Source: a virus. Taken from it: a DNA stretch of 46,650 bases. The translations under genes and the position numbers were made by a program. The stretch is taken from IMG/VR virus record IMGVR_UViG_3300037258_001222, positions 1 to 46,650 of that record, one strand, 5' to 3'. Under the pieces are notes generated by a model. It did no database searches. It was not told where the DNA came from and saw only the letters and a list, made by a program, of their open reading frames with translations. Below are positions 1 to 6,183 of the stretch, piece after piece (within the stretch, counting starts at the first letter, position 1; every line of letters begins with the position of its first letter).

Positions 1-267
1 CTACACAGACTTCGTTTTTGTGATCCACCACCACCATTTCCTCGCCGTTTCCCGGCCATTCCTATTCAGACGGTCCTTGAACGACGAGCGAAGCGCATAG
101 AGCTGGTCGAGGGTGTAGTGGGAGGTGCGCACGGCTACGAAGCGCACCGGGCGCTCGATCTCTTTGGAGAAGTAGTCGAGCAGCTCGCCGCGCTCGGTCT
201 TGCCTTGCCTCGGGATAATCCGGTAGCTTCCGAGCAGGTCCATCATGCTTTGGTAGCCGTCTTCCAT
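1..267 (-). CDS. hypothetical protein, last gene of recombination operon
   Basis: An 88-residue basic protein whose stop codon is the first three bases of the window. I do not recognise the family. It is rich in Arg, Lys and aromatic residues, with four consecutive Trp near the C-terminus, and ends in TKTKSV. The plus-strand proteins at 3130-3480 and 3477-4094 have almost the same tail. No Shine-Dalgarno precedes the ATG. It lies 9 nt downstream of the NinB-like gene and is probably co-transcribed with the recombination genes. Confidence 0.6.
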   Translation of the reverse strand: MEDGYQSMMDLLGSYRIIPRQGKTERGELLDYFSKEIERPVRFVAVRTSHYTLDQLYALRSSFKDRLNRNGRETARKWWWWITKTKSV

Positions 268-276
268 ACGCCCAGT

Positions 277-705
277 CTACGATGCCTGCCGCCGTGCTAC
301 CAAGTCCGGGTCCGGGTCGGGCACCACGACACCGAGTTCCGCTCCTTCCTGGATGACCTGGCTGATGTACTCGGCCATCTCGTCGGTGGTGAGCTTGGTC
401 GTGGTTTGGAGAACGGTGATATCGCCGCCGCGCCATACGCGCTTGCGCCGTAGGAAGCGCGATTTCATGATCTCGTGCAGGTCCTCCGACAGCTCACCGA
501 CATGCGCGCCGATCGTCGGCAGCACCAAGCCCCAATAGTAGGCGTTTTGTTTCTTCGACCGGGTGCCGCGGTCTTTCTCGATGATGACACGCACCTTATC
601 GGTGTCGTCGTAGCGGGAAAGGAGGGCGCGGAAGTAACGCTCGTTGACGAGAATGAGCTTGCCATCTTTGATCTTGGCGCGCGAGATGAAGCGCGTAAGT
701 TTCAT
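277..705 (-). CDS. NinB-like recombination protein
   Basis: A 142-residue protein. Residues about 45-90 carry the NinB/YbcN-like signature: a basic stretch RSKKQNAYYWG, then LPTIGAHVGE and a segment ending SRFLRRKR. NinB-family phage proteins bind single-stranded DNA and assist homologous recombination. Its neighbours support that role, since the exonuclease and ERF annealing protein lie upstream in the same operon. Its ATG overlaps the stop of the upstream 54-residue zinc protein (ATGA), indicating translational coupling. Family assignment is from motif memory. Confidence 0.7.
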   Translation of the reverse strand: MKLTRFISRAKIKDGKLILVNERYFRALLSRYDDTDKVRVIIEKDRGTRSKKQNAYYWGLVLPTIGAHVGELSEDLHEIMKSRFLRRKRVWRGGDITVLQTTTKLTTDEMAEYISQVIQEGAELGVVVPDPDPDLVARRQAS

Positions 706-866
706 GGCTTGCGCCGGCGCCTATCCCGGCATGCCCGGCAGCGCAGCGGTGGCTGCCAGTGGGACTCCTTGCATCGGTCGATGTCGGTCTGAGTGATGAC
801 GAAGGCTCGGCCGCAGTCGGGCTCGATGCAGATGTAGGTGCCGGGTTTATTGTTGAGCACCCGCAT
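702..866 (-). CDS. 54-aa Cys-rich (zinc-ribbon-like) protein
   Basis: This short ORF fills the gap between the NinB-like gene and the 77-residue protein. It has the Cys pattern C-x4-C near residues 13-18 and C-x2-C near residues 43-46, followed by a run of Arg/Lys at the C-terminus. That looks like a small zinc-binding DNA or RNA contact domain. It starts 3 nt after the upstream stop codon and ends by ATGA overlap with the next gene, so it fits the operon tightly. No Shine-Dalgarno is visible. Function unknown. Confidence 0.65.
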   Translation of the reverse strand: MRVLNNKPGTYICIEPDCGRAFVITQTDIDRCKESHWQPPLRCRACRDRRRRKP

Positions 867-869
867 GAG

Positions 870-1103
870 TTAGACGGATTCGGCCAAACCTTCCGGGATG
901 GAATAACCCCAGTCCTTTAGATGCGTAATCACGCGATCTTGGTTTTCGCCATCGAGCATAGAGAACGCGGCGTCGTATCCCATGGACAGCATCATCGATT
1001 TTTCGTCGATGTATCTTGGATGTGCTTCTTTGTAGCCGGTGCCGTGATGGTCCATGAGGACGAGGAAGCAGAGGGCGGCGAAAGCTCGTTCGGTCGGTTT
1101 CAT
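870..1103 (-). CDS. hypothetical protein (77 aa)
   Basis: A small acidic-to-neutral protein with no family I recognise. It begins MKPTERAFAALCFLVL, a mildly hydrophobic N-terminal helix that is not a convincing membrane segment. It lies 11 nt after the exonuclease stop and 3 nt before the zinc protein start. Its start is preceded by TAACTCA rather than a Shine-Dalgarno, a feature shared with neighbouring genes. Confidence 0.55.
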   Translation of the reverse strand: MKPTERAFAALCFLVLMDHHGTGYKEAHPRYIDEKSMMLSMGYDAAFSMLDGENQDRVITHLKDWGYSIPEGLAESV

Positions 1104-1114
1104 AGGCTATTGAG

Positions 1115-1714
1115 TTAGAAGGTTAGCTGCTCCTCGATGTTCGCTATTTGCTCAAGCGCGCGGCGTTCAAGGTCGAGGTAGGTATCAACATCTTCCTGCA
1201 CGTCAGCGCGGTTAATCGTGAGATAGAAGAAGTCGCGAGGCATCCTTGGGTCGAAGAAACAAAAGTACAAGGTCTTCAGCTTGTCATTGACGATGAAATA
1301 CTGGAGCACCTGGTGCTCGTACTCCTCTGGGACCAGTCGCGTGAGGAACGCTTCTATGTGGCTCGCCGAAGATAGGCACTTGACTTCACATGCCTCGGTC
1401 TTGCCGATTTGCCCGTCCGGTGAGACGGCGATATTCTCGTCATCGTCGCGGGTCCATAGCACAAGGTCGGTATTGACCTTCTTGCCGGTCTCGGCCATGA
1501 AGCGCTCGATCGCTTCATCTTCGAGGCGCTTGCCGCGATCCATGACGTTCTCGCCGTCGTGAGGGACCGCGATGCGCTCGGCAATCACCTCGTAGAAGCC
1601 CTTGAGCGGCTTGCCGTCGCGCTTGGAGAATAGGGTCTTGACGCGGGTGCCGGTGATCCGGCCCCGGCGAGCGTCGAGCCATGCTTCTTCGGTGTCGTAC
1701 TTGGTGACCTTCAT
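1115..1714 (-). CDS. YqaJ/lambda-exonuclease-type 5'-3' exonuclease
   Basis: A 199-residue PD-(D/E)XK nuclease. An early RRGRITGT motif (residues about 16-23) matches the YqaJ signature. A Glu/Asp-rich segment follows, then SPDGQIG...CEVKC near residues 100-115 supplies the catalytic D and E-x-K, and a conserved Gln in the EHQVLQY helix follows. Such enzymes resect double-stranded DNA ends to give 3' overhangs for a partner annealing protein, here ERF, encoded 3 nt upstream. The length is usual for phage YqaJ proteins. Start at 1714 chosen because it directly follows the ERF stop. Confidence 0.85.
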   Translation of the reverse strand: MKVTKYDTEEAWLDARRGRITGTRVKTLFSKRDGKPLKGFYEVIAERIAVPHDGENVMDRGKRLEDEAIERFMAETGKKVNTDLVLWTRDDDENIAVSPDGQIGKTEACEVKCLSSASHIEAFLTRLVPEEYEHQVLQYFIVNDKLKTLYFCFFDPRMPRDFFYLTINRADVQEDVDTYLDLERRALEQIANIEEQLTF

Positions 1715-1717
1715 ACG

Positions 1718-2473
1718 CTAGTTGGTAGCCTCCTGGCGGTCGTGGATAATCACGTCGAGGCGCGTGACGATCTCCTCGAAATTGGCGGGCGCGAGGGCGA
1801 GCTTAGCAAGGCGTTTTACGGCCTCCTCAATTTCATCCTTGCTGCCAGTTTTTTCGCCGAGGGTGCGCAGCCGGATGACGATCTTGGCTTTCGGGTCCTT
1901 GGCGTCAGGCCGCCTTCCGCTGTCGGTCGCATCGGTATCCTCCTCGCCGGTGGCGATGCCGAGGACGGCGCAGAGGGAGTAGCGCTTTGCATAGGTCAGC
2001 GCGGTAGCGGCGTCCTGCGGCGCCGTAGTGAGCTTGTAGCCGCTTCTGCTTACCTTGCCTTCTTCGATCGGAGCGACGAACGAGCTTGCCTCCGAGTGGC
2101 CTGCGATATGCGTCAGGATGGCGGCTGCGGTTACGAGCCGCTCTTTCGGGTCAGAGATAATCTCCCAGCGGTACGAAAGGCCGTGCTTGGCAAGCGGTTT
2201 TTGGATTTGCCGGACAATCGAATCGATAGAAGCGAACTTATAGCGGAGCGTGCCGTCTTGGTTCTTGACGGCGTTCTTCTTCTCTATGATCGGACATTCG
2301 GCTTGGAACGCGGCGAGAGCTCGTATGAATGACTGCTTTGCCGCAGCAGCACGCGCCTTCTGTTGAAGCTCGAAAAGCCGGTCGAGCGTTTCAACCGTTG
2401 CACCTGTCTCGATCGCTTTCTGAATGAACGTATCGACGGATGCAAGCTCCGTGCTGGTCGTATCTTGTTCCAT
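1718..2473 (-). CDS. erf: ERF-family single-strand annealing protein
   Basis: 251 residues from the ATG at 2473. An upstream in-frame start would overlap the previous gene and adds an unrelated leader. The core AAFQAECP.I.K...V (residues about 50-70), the YKFASIDSIVRQI segment, and TYAKRYSLCAVLGI (residues about 165-180) are the hallmarks of ERF recombinases. ERF anneals complementary single strands and pairs with the YqaJ exonuclease encoded next. The C-terminal third is charged and less conserved. The gene follows TAACTCACTCACTC with no Shine-Dalgarno. Confidence 0.85.
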   Translation of the reverse strand: MEQDTTSTELASVDTFIQKAIETGATVETLDRLFELQQKARAAAAKQSFIRALAAFQAECPIIEKKNAVKNQDGTLRYKFASIDSIVRQIQKPLAKHGLSYRWEIISDPKERLVTAAAILTHIAGHSEASSFVAPIEEGKVSRSGYKLTTAPQDAATALTYAKRYSLCAVLGIATGEEDTDATDSGRRPDAKDPKAKIVIRLRTLGEKTGSKDEIEEAVKRLAKLALAPANFEEIVTRLDVIIHDRQEATN

Positions 2474-2484
2474 GAGTGAGTGAG

Positions 2485-2613
2485 TTAGCGCGCAGGCCAC
2501 TGGACTTCCATAGCCCACATGACGAGCTGCGCGAATGAGTAGTCGACAAAGGTTCGATGCTTCCCCTCATGCGAGACGACCGCTGCGTTCTGGCTGATCG
2601 GTGTGATGGTCAT
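2485..2613 (-). CDS. 42-aa hypothetical protein
   Basis: A micro-ORF between the membrane micropeptide and ERF. It ends with a Trp-rich amphipathic segment (QLVMWAMEVQW). It starts by ATGA overlap with the upstream gene and stops 11 nt before ERF. Coding status rests mainly on this tight overlap packing. Function unknown. Confidence 0.5.
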   Translation of the reverse strand: MTITPISQNAAVVSHEGKHRTFVDYSFAQLVMWAMEVQWPAR

Positions 2614-2705
2614 GCGCCGAAGATGACATAGAGCGCGAATAAAACGACGAATAGATAGATCGCGATGCCAATCCCTTCTATCAATCCCCTGACGAAAGTA
2701 CGCAT
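2610..2705 (-). CDS. 31-aa single-span membrane micropeptide
   Basis: The micro-ORF reads MRTFVRGLIEGIGIAIYLFV and continues as one hydrophobic helix with a basic N-terminus, predicting one inner-membrane span. It is the first ORF of the recombination operon, just after a long structured leader. A GGAGG about 26 nt upstream is too far away for normal use and lies inside a hairpin. Could be a leader peptide rather than a functional protein. Confidence 0.5.
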   Translation of the reverse strand: MRTFVRGLIEGIGIAIYLFVVLFALYVIFGA

Positions 2706-2893
2706 AAATGGTGTGTGTGAGTTCGTAATCCTCCTCAAAGGGAGGCGCGGAAGCGCAGGTCCGGTTCAGGTTATGAACTAGGTCTGCCGCGCGCCCACGT
2801 CTCCCTTCGAGACGGGCCGGGCGTGTGCTGACGGGCGGTCGAGTGGTTGATCCCGAAGGACACAAGGCCGCCGCTGCTACATGCTTCGTACCT
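2706..2893 (-). promoter_or_regulatory. long structured 5' leader of recombination operon
   Basis: No credible gene lies here. Read on the minus strand, the leader contains several stem-loops: GTCTC/GAGAC arms (plus coordinates 2798-2814), GTTCA/TGAAC arms (2764-2778), and CCTCC/GGAGG arms (2730-2745) that pair the only purine-rich ribosome-binding-like sequence. The length (about 190 nt) and serial hairpins suggest post-transcriptional control or an antitermination region. Confidence 0.45.
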
Positions 2894-2899
2894 GGGTGT

Positions 2900-2927
2900 A
2901 GTATACATGCGGCGTGTGTGCGTGCAA
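2900..2927 (-). promoter_or_regulatory. candidate promoter of recombination operon
   Basis: On the minus strand, TTGCAC, a 16-bp spacer and TATACT. The -10 overlaps the palindrome GTATAC, so a plus-strand start could also arise here. Confidence 0.45.
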
Positions 2928-2945
2928 GGAGCGTAATAAAGGAGG

Positions 2946-2964
2946 TGTGGATAACGCAAATGGC
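2946..2964 (+). promoter_or_regulatory. TGTGGATAAC-type regulatory box 1
   Basis: Matches TGTGGATAACNCNAATGGC, shared with box 2 at 25337-25355. The 9-nt core is also the reverse complement of the DnaA-box consensus TTATCCACA. It lies between divergent promoters, 31 bp before the RHH gene. Confidence 0.5.
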
Positions 2965-2980
2965 AGCGTTCGGGCGGCTA

Positions 2981-2989
2981 TGGTACTAT
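2981..2989 (+). promoter_or_regulatory. extended -10 promoter, leaderless start of RHH gene
   Basis: TGGTACTAT (TGn plus -10 hexamer) ends 6 nt before the ATG at 2996, so transcription would start at or next to the initiation codon. No convincing -35 or Shine-Dalgarno is seen. Confidence 0.45.
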
Positions 2990-2995
2990 CCGCTT

Positions 2996-3127
2996 ATGAA
3001 ACACAAAAAGAAAGATGAGCGTATCAGCGTGCGGATTAGCAAGCGGGCATACGAGGTGTTGAGATCGCGGGCGAATAGCGAACGCCGAAACCTCGTCGAT
3101 GTCGTCGATATGCTGTGCGGCGTATAG
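2996..3127 (+). CDS. ribbon-helix-helix (Arc/CopG-type) regulator, 43 aa
   Basis: A basic start MKHKKKDE is followed by a short beta-strand RISVRIS, helix KRAYEVLRSRA and helix NLVDVVDML. This is the compact RHH DNA-binding fold, which dimerises and inserts paired strands into the major groove. It is first in the plus-strand operon and probably autoregulates, since a candidate operator (2946-2964) sits just upstream. An in-frame ATG at 2960 would add 12 residues but lies upstream of the likely transcription start. A second RHH protein is at 36449-36571. Confidence 0.65.
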   Translation: MKHKKKDERISVRISKRAYEVLRSRANSERRNLVDVVDMLCGV

Positions 3128-3129
3128 GC

Positions 3130-3480
3130 ATGAGGCCCATATTCCCATCGGTCAAAAAGCGGCTCCTCACGGAGAAGCGGATGAAGCAGTGCGCGCTGAG
3201 TCAGCTGCAACGCATATATGAACTCTGTGAAGGCCGCATTACCTGGCATCACCCGTGGATATATGCTGGCCGACAGATCGGCGAGACCTGGGCCATCGTG
3301 CCCGCTTGCGAGCATCATCATCGTATGGTCGAGAGCGAGCCGGCGGTGAAAGCCGCATTCGAGGCCGCCTCATTATTACTGGCTACCGAAGAAGATTTGG
3401 CCTGCTACCCGCGCAAGCCGTGGGGGCGGATCAAAAAGGCACTCGGCTTACAAGCCGATACTAAGACTAAGAGCGTATGA
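3130..3480 (+). CDS. HNH-like endonuclease-domain protein
   Basis: 116 residues starting 2 nt after the RHH stop. The middle holds CEGRITWHHPWIYAGRQI followed about 10 residues later by PACEHHH. That pattern (Cys, His-His, aromatic, then C-x-HHH) resembles a small phage HNH-type family; I infer metal binding and nuclease activity. It ends ADTKTKSV, and its stop overlaps the next start (ATGA). Recombination or replication is the likeliest setting. Confidence 0.6.
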   Translation: MRPIFPSVKKRLLTEKRMKQCALSQLQRIYELCEGRITWHHPWIYAGRQIGETWAIVPACEHHHRMVESEPAVKAAFEAASLLLATEEDLACYPRKPWGRIKKALGLQADTKTKSV

Positions 3481-4094
3481 AAATCCAAATCAAGAACCGC
3501 TGGTCAGGAAATGTATTGTTCGAGTGCGAAGCTGTTTCATTGAAGGCGGCAGTAGAGATGGCCATGGAGGCGGACGCCGACCTCACGGACGCCGACCTCA
3601 CGGACGCCAACCTCACGGGCGACGACCTCGCGGGCGCCGACCTCGCGGGCGCCAACCTCGCGGGCGCCGACCTCGCGGGCGCCGACCTCACGGGCGCCAA
3701 CCTCACGCGCGCCAACCTCGCGGGCGCCAACCTCGCGGGCGCCGACCTCACGGGCGCCAACCTCCGTGTCATAAAGCACGATGTTTGGGGTGTTCTTCTG
3801 CTCAACAAAAATGAAGTGCCGTATCTGCGGCAAGCCATTATAGACGGCAAGGTAGATGGCTCCGCATATTCCGGCGAGTGTTCCTGTCTCTGTGGCACGC
3901 TCGCAAAAGCGAAGGGCATAAACGACGGTAAAAGTCTCGCGATAGCTGATTCATCAAGCCCCGCCGAGCGGTTCTTTCTCGCGATTAAGAGAGGCGATAC
4001 GCCTGAGACGAATCCGGTGTCAAAGATAGTGCTGGGGTGGATTGAGGAGTTTGAGACGCTAGTGGCCGATACTAAGACTAAGAGCCATGACTAA
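3477..4094 (+). CDS. pentapeptide-repeat protein
   Basis: 205 residues. After a short N-terminal domain (1-30), residues about 32-97 are about 13 consecutive A(D/N)L-type pentapeptides, predicting a right-handed quadrilateral beta-helix of roughly three turns. The C-terminal domain includes SGECSCLCGTLAKAKG and a conserved-looking KRGDTPETNP segment. Some pentapeptide proteins mimic DNA and bind gyrase, but this repeat is short and a gyrase role is not shown. It ends in TKTKSHD and overlaps the next gene by 8 nt. Confidence 0.8.
   Translation: MKIQIKNRWSGNVLFECEAVSLKAAVEMAMEADADLTDADLTDANLTGDDLAGADLAGANLAGADLAGADLTGANLTRANLAGANLAGADLTGANLRVIKHDVWGVLLLNKNEVPYLRQAIIDGKVDGSAYSGECSCLCGTLAKAKGINDGKSLAIADSSSPAERFFLAIKRGDTPETNPVSKIVLGWIEEFETLVADTKTKSHD
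3569..3763 (+). repeat. 15-bp tandem repeat (about 13 units)
   Basis: In-frame repetition of GC(G/C)GGCGCC(A/G)ACCTC-like 15-mers with very few differences between copies encodes the pentapeptide repeats. The low divergence suggests recent expansion by slippage or recombination. Confidence 0.85.
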
Positions 4095-4386
4095 CCTCCC
4101 CGCCACTATAAAAGAGAAGCTCGCGGAGTTCTATGAATCTCCTGCTATCAACGACTTTAACTTCCGCACGACTTCGTGGAAAAAGAAAGAGATAGACACT
4201 CTTGTTCGCTCTCTCGTCCTCACCGTGCTGGAGGGGGTGAAGGATGGGTTGCCAGAGAGACGGCAGACAGAAGTCTTCCACACAAAACATGATGGCGATT
4301 TCATCAAAAATGATTGGGACGACTGCCGCGCCACCATCCTCACTTCACTCGACAAAGCGATAGCGGAGATTAAGAAAATACCATGA
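4087..4386 (+). CDS. hypothetical protein (99 aa)
   Basis: An unrecognised charged, helical protein. It overlaps the pentapeptide gene by 8 nt and the next gene by ATGA. From here to 5.1 kb the DNA is AT-richer than the structural region, suggesting a different origin. Confidence 0.6.
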   Translation: MTNLPATIKEKLAEFYESPAINDFNFRTTSWKKKEIDTLVRSLVLTVLEGVKDGLPERRQTEVFHTKHDGDFIKNDWDDCRATILTSLDKAIAEIKKIP

Positions 4387-4694
4387 TAAACCTACCCACA
4401 AAACTACCAGCACCCGCCCACACGAAGCATGAGACGATATACGATACCGTCAACCAACTTATTGACTATCTAGCCGAACGCGAACCGCAGCCACCGAAGA
4501 AGCGGAGCATTTGGGACTTAAAGACAGGGAGTAAAGAGAAGTATTGGGCGTTAGACTCGGTGGGTGATATTTCACAGTTTACTTTTGATTCTTATACAGA
4601 CGAGAGTATACGAAATTGTGGCAGCGCCTTCCTCACCCGCGAAGAAGCCGAAGCGGAGCTACAGGGGCGCAGGGAGCGCGCGAAGATGTTATGA
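4383..4694 (+). CDS. hypothetical protein (103 aa)
   Basis: Unrecognised. It has a Pro-rich N-terminal third, a KKRSIWDLKTGSKEKYWALD segment, and a C-terminus rich in Glu, Arg and Ala likely to be helical. It is coupled by ATGA overlaps on both sides, which supports translation. It is probably soluble. Confidence 0.6.
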   Translation: MINLPTKLPAPAHTKHETIYDTVNQLIDYLAEREPQPPKKRSIWDLKTGSKEKYWALDSVGDISQFTFDSYTDESIRNCGSAFLTREEAEAELQGRRERAKML

Positions 4695-4900
4695 GCTCCT
4701 TCTCCGCCCCCGCACGCCACTCTAAGACGGGGGAGATAGAACAATTCGAGAAGACACTCATTGTTTTATGGGAATCCTTCTTGAAGGATTTAGATGAGTA
4801 TGAAAAAGACCCATATCGGAATCACTATAACTTCTGGGAACGGGATGAGAGTTTTGGTGCTTTTATGCATTGGCTCTCACACCATATTGTCAAGATATGA
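4691..4900 (+). CDS. hypothetical protein (69 aa)
   Basis: The start at 4691 is chosen because it overlaps the upstream stop (ATGA), the rule in this operon. An acidic, aromatic-rich small protein (YRNHYNFWERDESF), unrecognised. Confidence 0.55.
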   Translation: MSSFSAPARHSKTGEIEQFEKTLIVLWESFLKDLDEYEKDPYRNHYNFWERDESFGAFMHWLSHHIVKI

Positions 4901-5121
4901 AGAAGATAACAATAGAGATTACAATTGACGAATATATAGGTCGTCAAATTGTGGACGAGAGGAAGCTTCGTGGATGGACACAAAAAGAGCTTGCAAAAAA
5001 GCTGGGATGGTCGTCAATGACGCTTTCCTTTTTTGAGACAGGCAGCAGAAGTATGACACCGAGCCGTCTCTATAAGATTGCCAAAATCCTAAATACCGAA
5101 ATAGATAACTTGTTCCCATGA
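4897..5121 (+). CDS. Cro/CI-type HTH transcriptional regulator (74 aa)
   Basis: Start at 4897 by ATGA overlap. After a short N-terminal strand segment, residues about 23-70 form an HTH_3 domain: RGWTQKELAKKLGWSSMTLSFFETGSR, then SRLYKIAKILN. The first helix-turn-helix pair is TQKELAKKLG/SSMTLSFFE. It is last in the plus-strand operon, followed by a terminator. It probably represses an early or lysogeny promoter, but no target is proven. Confidence 0.8.
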   Translation: MKKITIEITIDEYIGRQIVDERKLRGWTQKELAKKLGWSSMTLSFFETGSRSMTPSRLYKIAKILNTEIDNLFP

Positions 5122-5177
5122 CCCACTCCCAGAAGGCACATAGGGCGGCGAAGGTGGATACAGAGCGGTAGTGCCTG

Positions 5178-5186
5178 TGCTATACT
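5178..5186 (+). promoter_or_regulatory. extended -10 promoter for candidate small RNA
   Basis: TGCTATACT is a good TGn-extended -10. It lies after the last plus-strand gene and only about 50 nt before an intrinsic terminator, with no ORF between. Confidence 0.5.
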
Positions 5187-5191
5187 ACCCC

Positions 5192-5264
5192 TACACCAGC
5201 GTGTATTTGGTGACCTAGTAGTAGGGCGACGCAATCCCTCGGCAACGAGGGGTTGTTTCGTTAT
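5192..5264 (+). ncRNA. candidate about 70-nt small RNA
   Basis: Bounded by the extended -10 at 5178-5186 and the terminator at 5236-5264. It contains a CACCA/TGGTG hairpin (5194-5212). A possible closing pair CCCTAC/GTAGGG (5189-5194 with 5221-5226) depends on the exact start site and competes for one base. No coding potential is seen. Confidence 0.4.
5236..5264 (+). terminator. intrinsic terminator of plus-strand operon
   Basis: CCCTCG-GCAA-CGAGGG stem with a GNRA-type tetraloop followed by GTTGTTTCGTT. Confidence 0.7.
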
Positions 5265-5287
5265 TAACCCACGACCCGTGGATTAAT

Positions 5288-5318
5288 ATAAAAAAGACCG
5301 GCCGCATATAGCGGTCGG
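5288..5318 (-). terminator. intrinsic terminator of late minus-strand genes
   Basis: Eight-pair stem (5298-5305 with 5311-5318, one G-T pair), five-nt loop, then a run of T on the minus strand. It faces the plus-strand terminator and separates the convergent units. Confidence 0.75.
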
Positions 5319-5335
5319 CAAGGTTGAGGAAATGC

Positions 5336-5458
5336 CTAGAGGCAGAGGAAGTATAGCCCTAAGCATACCAAGCACGCAAGTACCAGCGCCATCTGAACCT
5401 TCTCGGCGCGCGTGAGAAGCGACGCGGACGTATGCCGTGAGTCATGAGACTCCTCCAT
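5336..5458 (-). CDS. 40-aa C-terminal membrane-anchor protein
   Basis: A short ORF starting within the stop of the upstream gene (TGATG). Residues 1-19 are polar, and residues 20-40 form one hydrophobic helix rich in Leu, Val and Cys, reaching the C-terminus. This predicts a tail-anchored single-span protein. It is the last gene before the late terminator. Function unknown; post-lysis-cassette position suggests a lysis accessory or moron. Confidence 0.5.
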   Translation of the reverse strand: MEESHDSRHTSASLLTRAEKVQMALVLACLVCLGLYFLCL

Positions 5459-5661
5459 CAAAAGGACACGCAGTAGCCCGAACACGTCCCGCGCACCTCG
5501 TTGGTGTTAGGGTCGCTCATGCGGGTACACCCTTCCACCGTGCAGTACCAGATGGGTTTGGGCGGGCTGTCCTGCGTTATAGGAAACGGCGCTCCGCCGC
5601 GGCTGCGATAGACATCTCCGATAGCCTTGTAATCGAAGACGCCGGTTTTATACGCGCTCAC
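5458..5661 (-). CDS. 67-aa Cys-containing hypothetical protein
   Basis: A GTG start at 5661 overlaps the upstream stop (GTGA); a longer upstream ATG would run through the previous gene. The C-terminal half has C-x4-C and C-x3-C (YCTVEGC and CSGYC), suggesting a metal site. Member of a run of small Cys-rich genes. Unrecognised. Confidence 0.5.
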   Translation of the reverse strand: MSAYKTGVFDYKAIGDVYRSRGGAPFPITQDSPPKPIWYCTVEGCTRMSDPNTNEVRGTCSGYCVSF

Positions 5662-5876
5662 GCCGCACCTCCTTGCAGATGGGCGACGTAGCAGCTCTGC
5701 CCGCAGACGGCGCGGTAGCCCCATCCGTCGCTAAAGTTGAGCCATACGAGCTTCACGCCACCGACGGCGACGCTTTTGCCGCATAAGCAGGTTACCGCGC
5801 GTTCGCCGTCGAACTCGGTGCCTTTGGGCATGTCCCGTATAAGGTCGCGCGGATCAGCGATGGGTGGTATCAACAT
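5658..5876 (-). CDS. 72-aa Cys-rich hypothetical protein
   Basis: The start at 5876 follows a GAGGAG Shine-Dalgarno 7 nt upstream, inside the end of the preceding gene (23-nt overlap). Two Cys pairs (CLCG and CGQSC) frame a short beta-rich core with VWLNFSDGWGY. A zinc-binding fold is likely. Unrecognised. Confidence 0.55.
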   Translation of the reverse strand: MLIPPIADPRDLIRDMPKGTEFDGERAVTCLCGKSVAVGGVKLVWLNFSDGWGYRAVCGQSCYVAHLQGGAA

Positions 5877-6045
5877 CGTCTTTCTCCTCGTCAGAGAACG
5901 GGACGCGCTTGAGATCGCGCTCCTGCTTTCGCAGCAGCCTGGCCTGGCGGCACGTCCACTCGTGGCAGAACGGTACGCCGTCGCGCACATAGGTAGCGTG
6001 AGCCGGGTTGAGGCGGTGAAAGCCGCAGACGCAACGTACAAGCAT
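5854..6045 (-). CDS. 63-aa Cys-rich protein, first of accessory cluster
   Basis: One of the few left-half genes with a perfect Shine-Dalgarno: AGGAGG 5 nt before the ATG. Cys pairs CVCG (residues 5-8) and C-HEWTC (residues about 27-32) suggest a zinc ribbon, followed by a long basic helix. It opens a new unit after the lysis-gene terminator. Confidence 0.6.
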   Translation of the reverse strand: MLVRCVCGFHRLNPAHATYVRDGVPFCHEWTCRQARLLRKQERDLKRVPFSDEEKDDVDTTHR

Positions 6046-6077
6046 GGTTTCCTCCTATTCACTCCTCGCTCATGATA
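6046..6077 (-). promoter_or_regulatory. promoter and strong RBS of Cys-rich cluster
   Basis: On the minus strand a -10-like TATCAT (6072-6077) precedes AGGAGG and the ATG at 6045. No clear -35. Confidence 0.4.
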
Positions 6078-6155
6078 CTCCTTGTAAAGAGAGTGCGGGG
6101 AGGGTAGAGTGGATAGTGGATAGAGAGAGAGTTTAGGTTTAACGCCCCCGTTTTT

Positions 6156-6183
6156 GGCAAAAGGTCCCGCTATGTGGCGGGCC
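6156..6183 (-). terminator. terminator after lytic transglycosylase, possibly bidirectional
   Basis: Stem 6163-6170 with 6176-6183 followed by TTTTGCC on the minus strand. The plus strand also has TTTTGTCGTTTT. The hairpin overlaps the last codons of the transglycosylase. Confidence 0.65.

Noticed and set aside
2485-2865. 126-aa frame covering the leader and the 42-aa gene
   Set aside because: It crosses the structured leader with no promoter or start signal, and two smaller overlapping ORFs explain the region better.
2946-2954. A chromosomal-type replication origin from DnaA-like boxes
   Set aside because: The three boxes are thousands of bases apart, each single, and lack an AT-rich unwinding region; operator use is more likely.
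3569-3763. Possible CRISPR-like repeat array
   Set aside because: Repeats are contiguous, 15 bp, in frame, and encode pentapeptides; no spacers.
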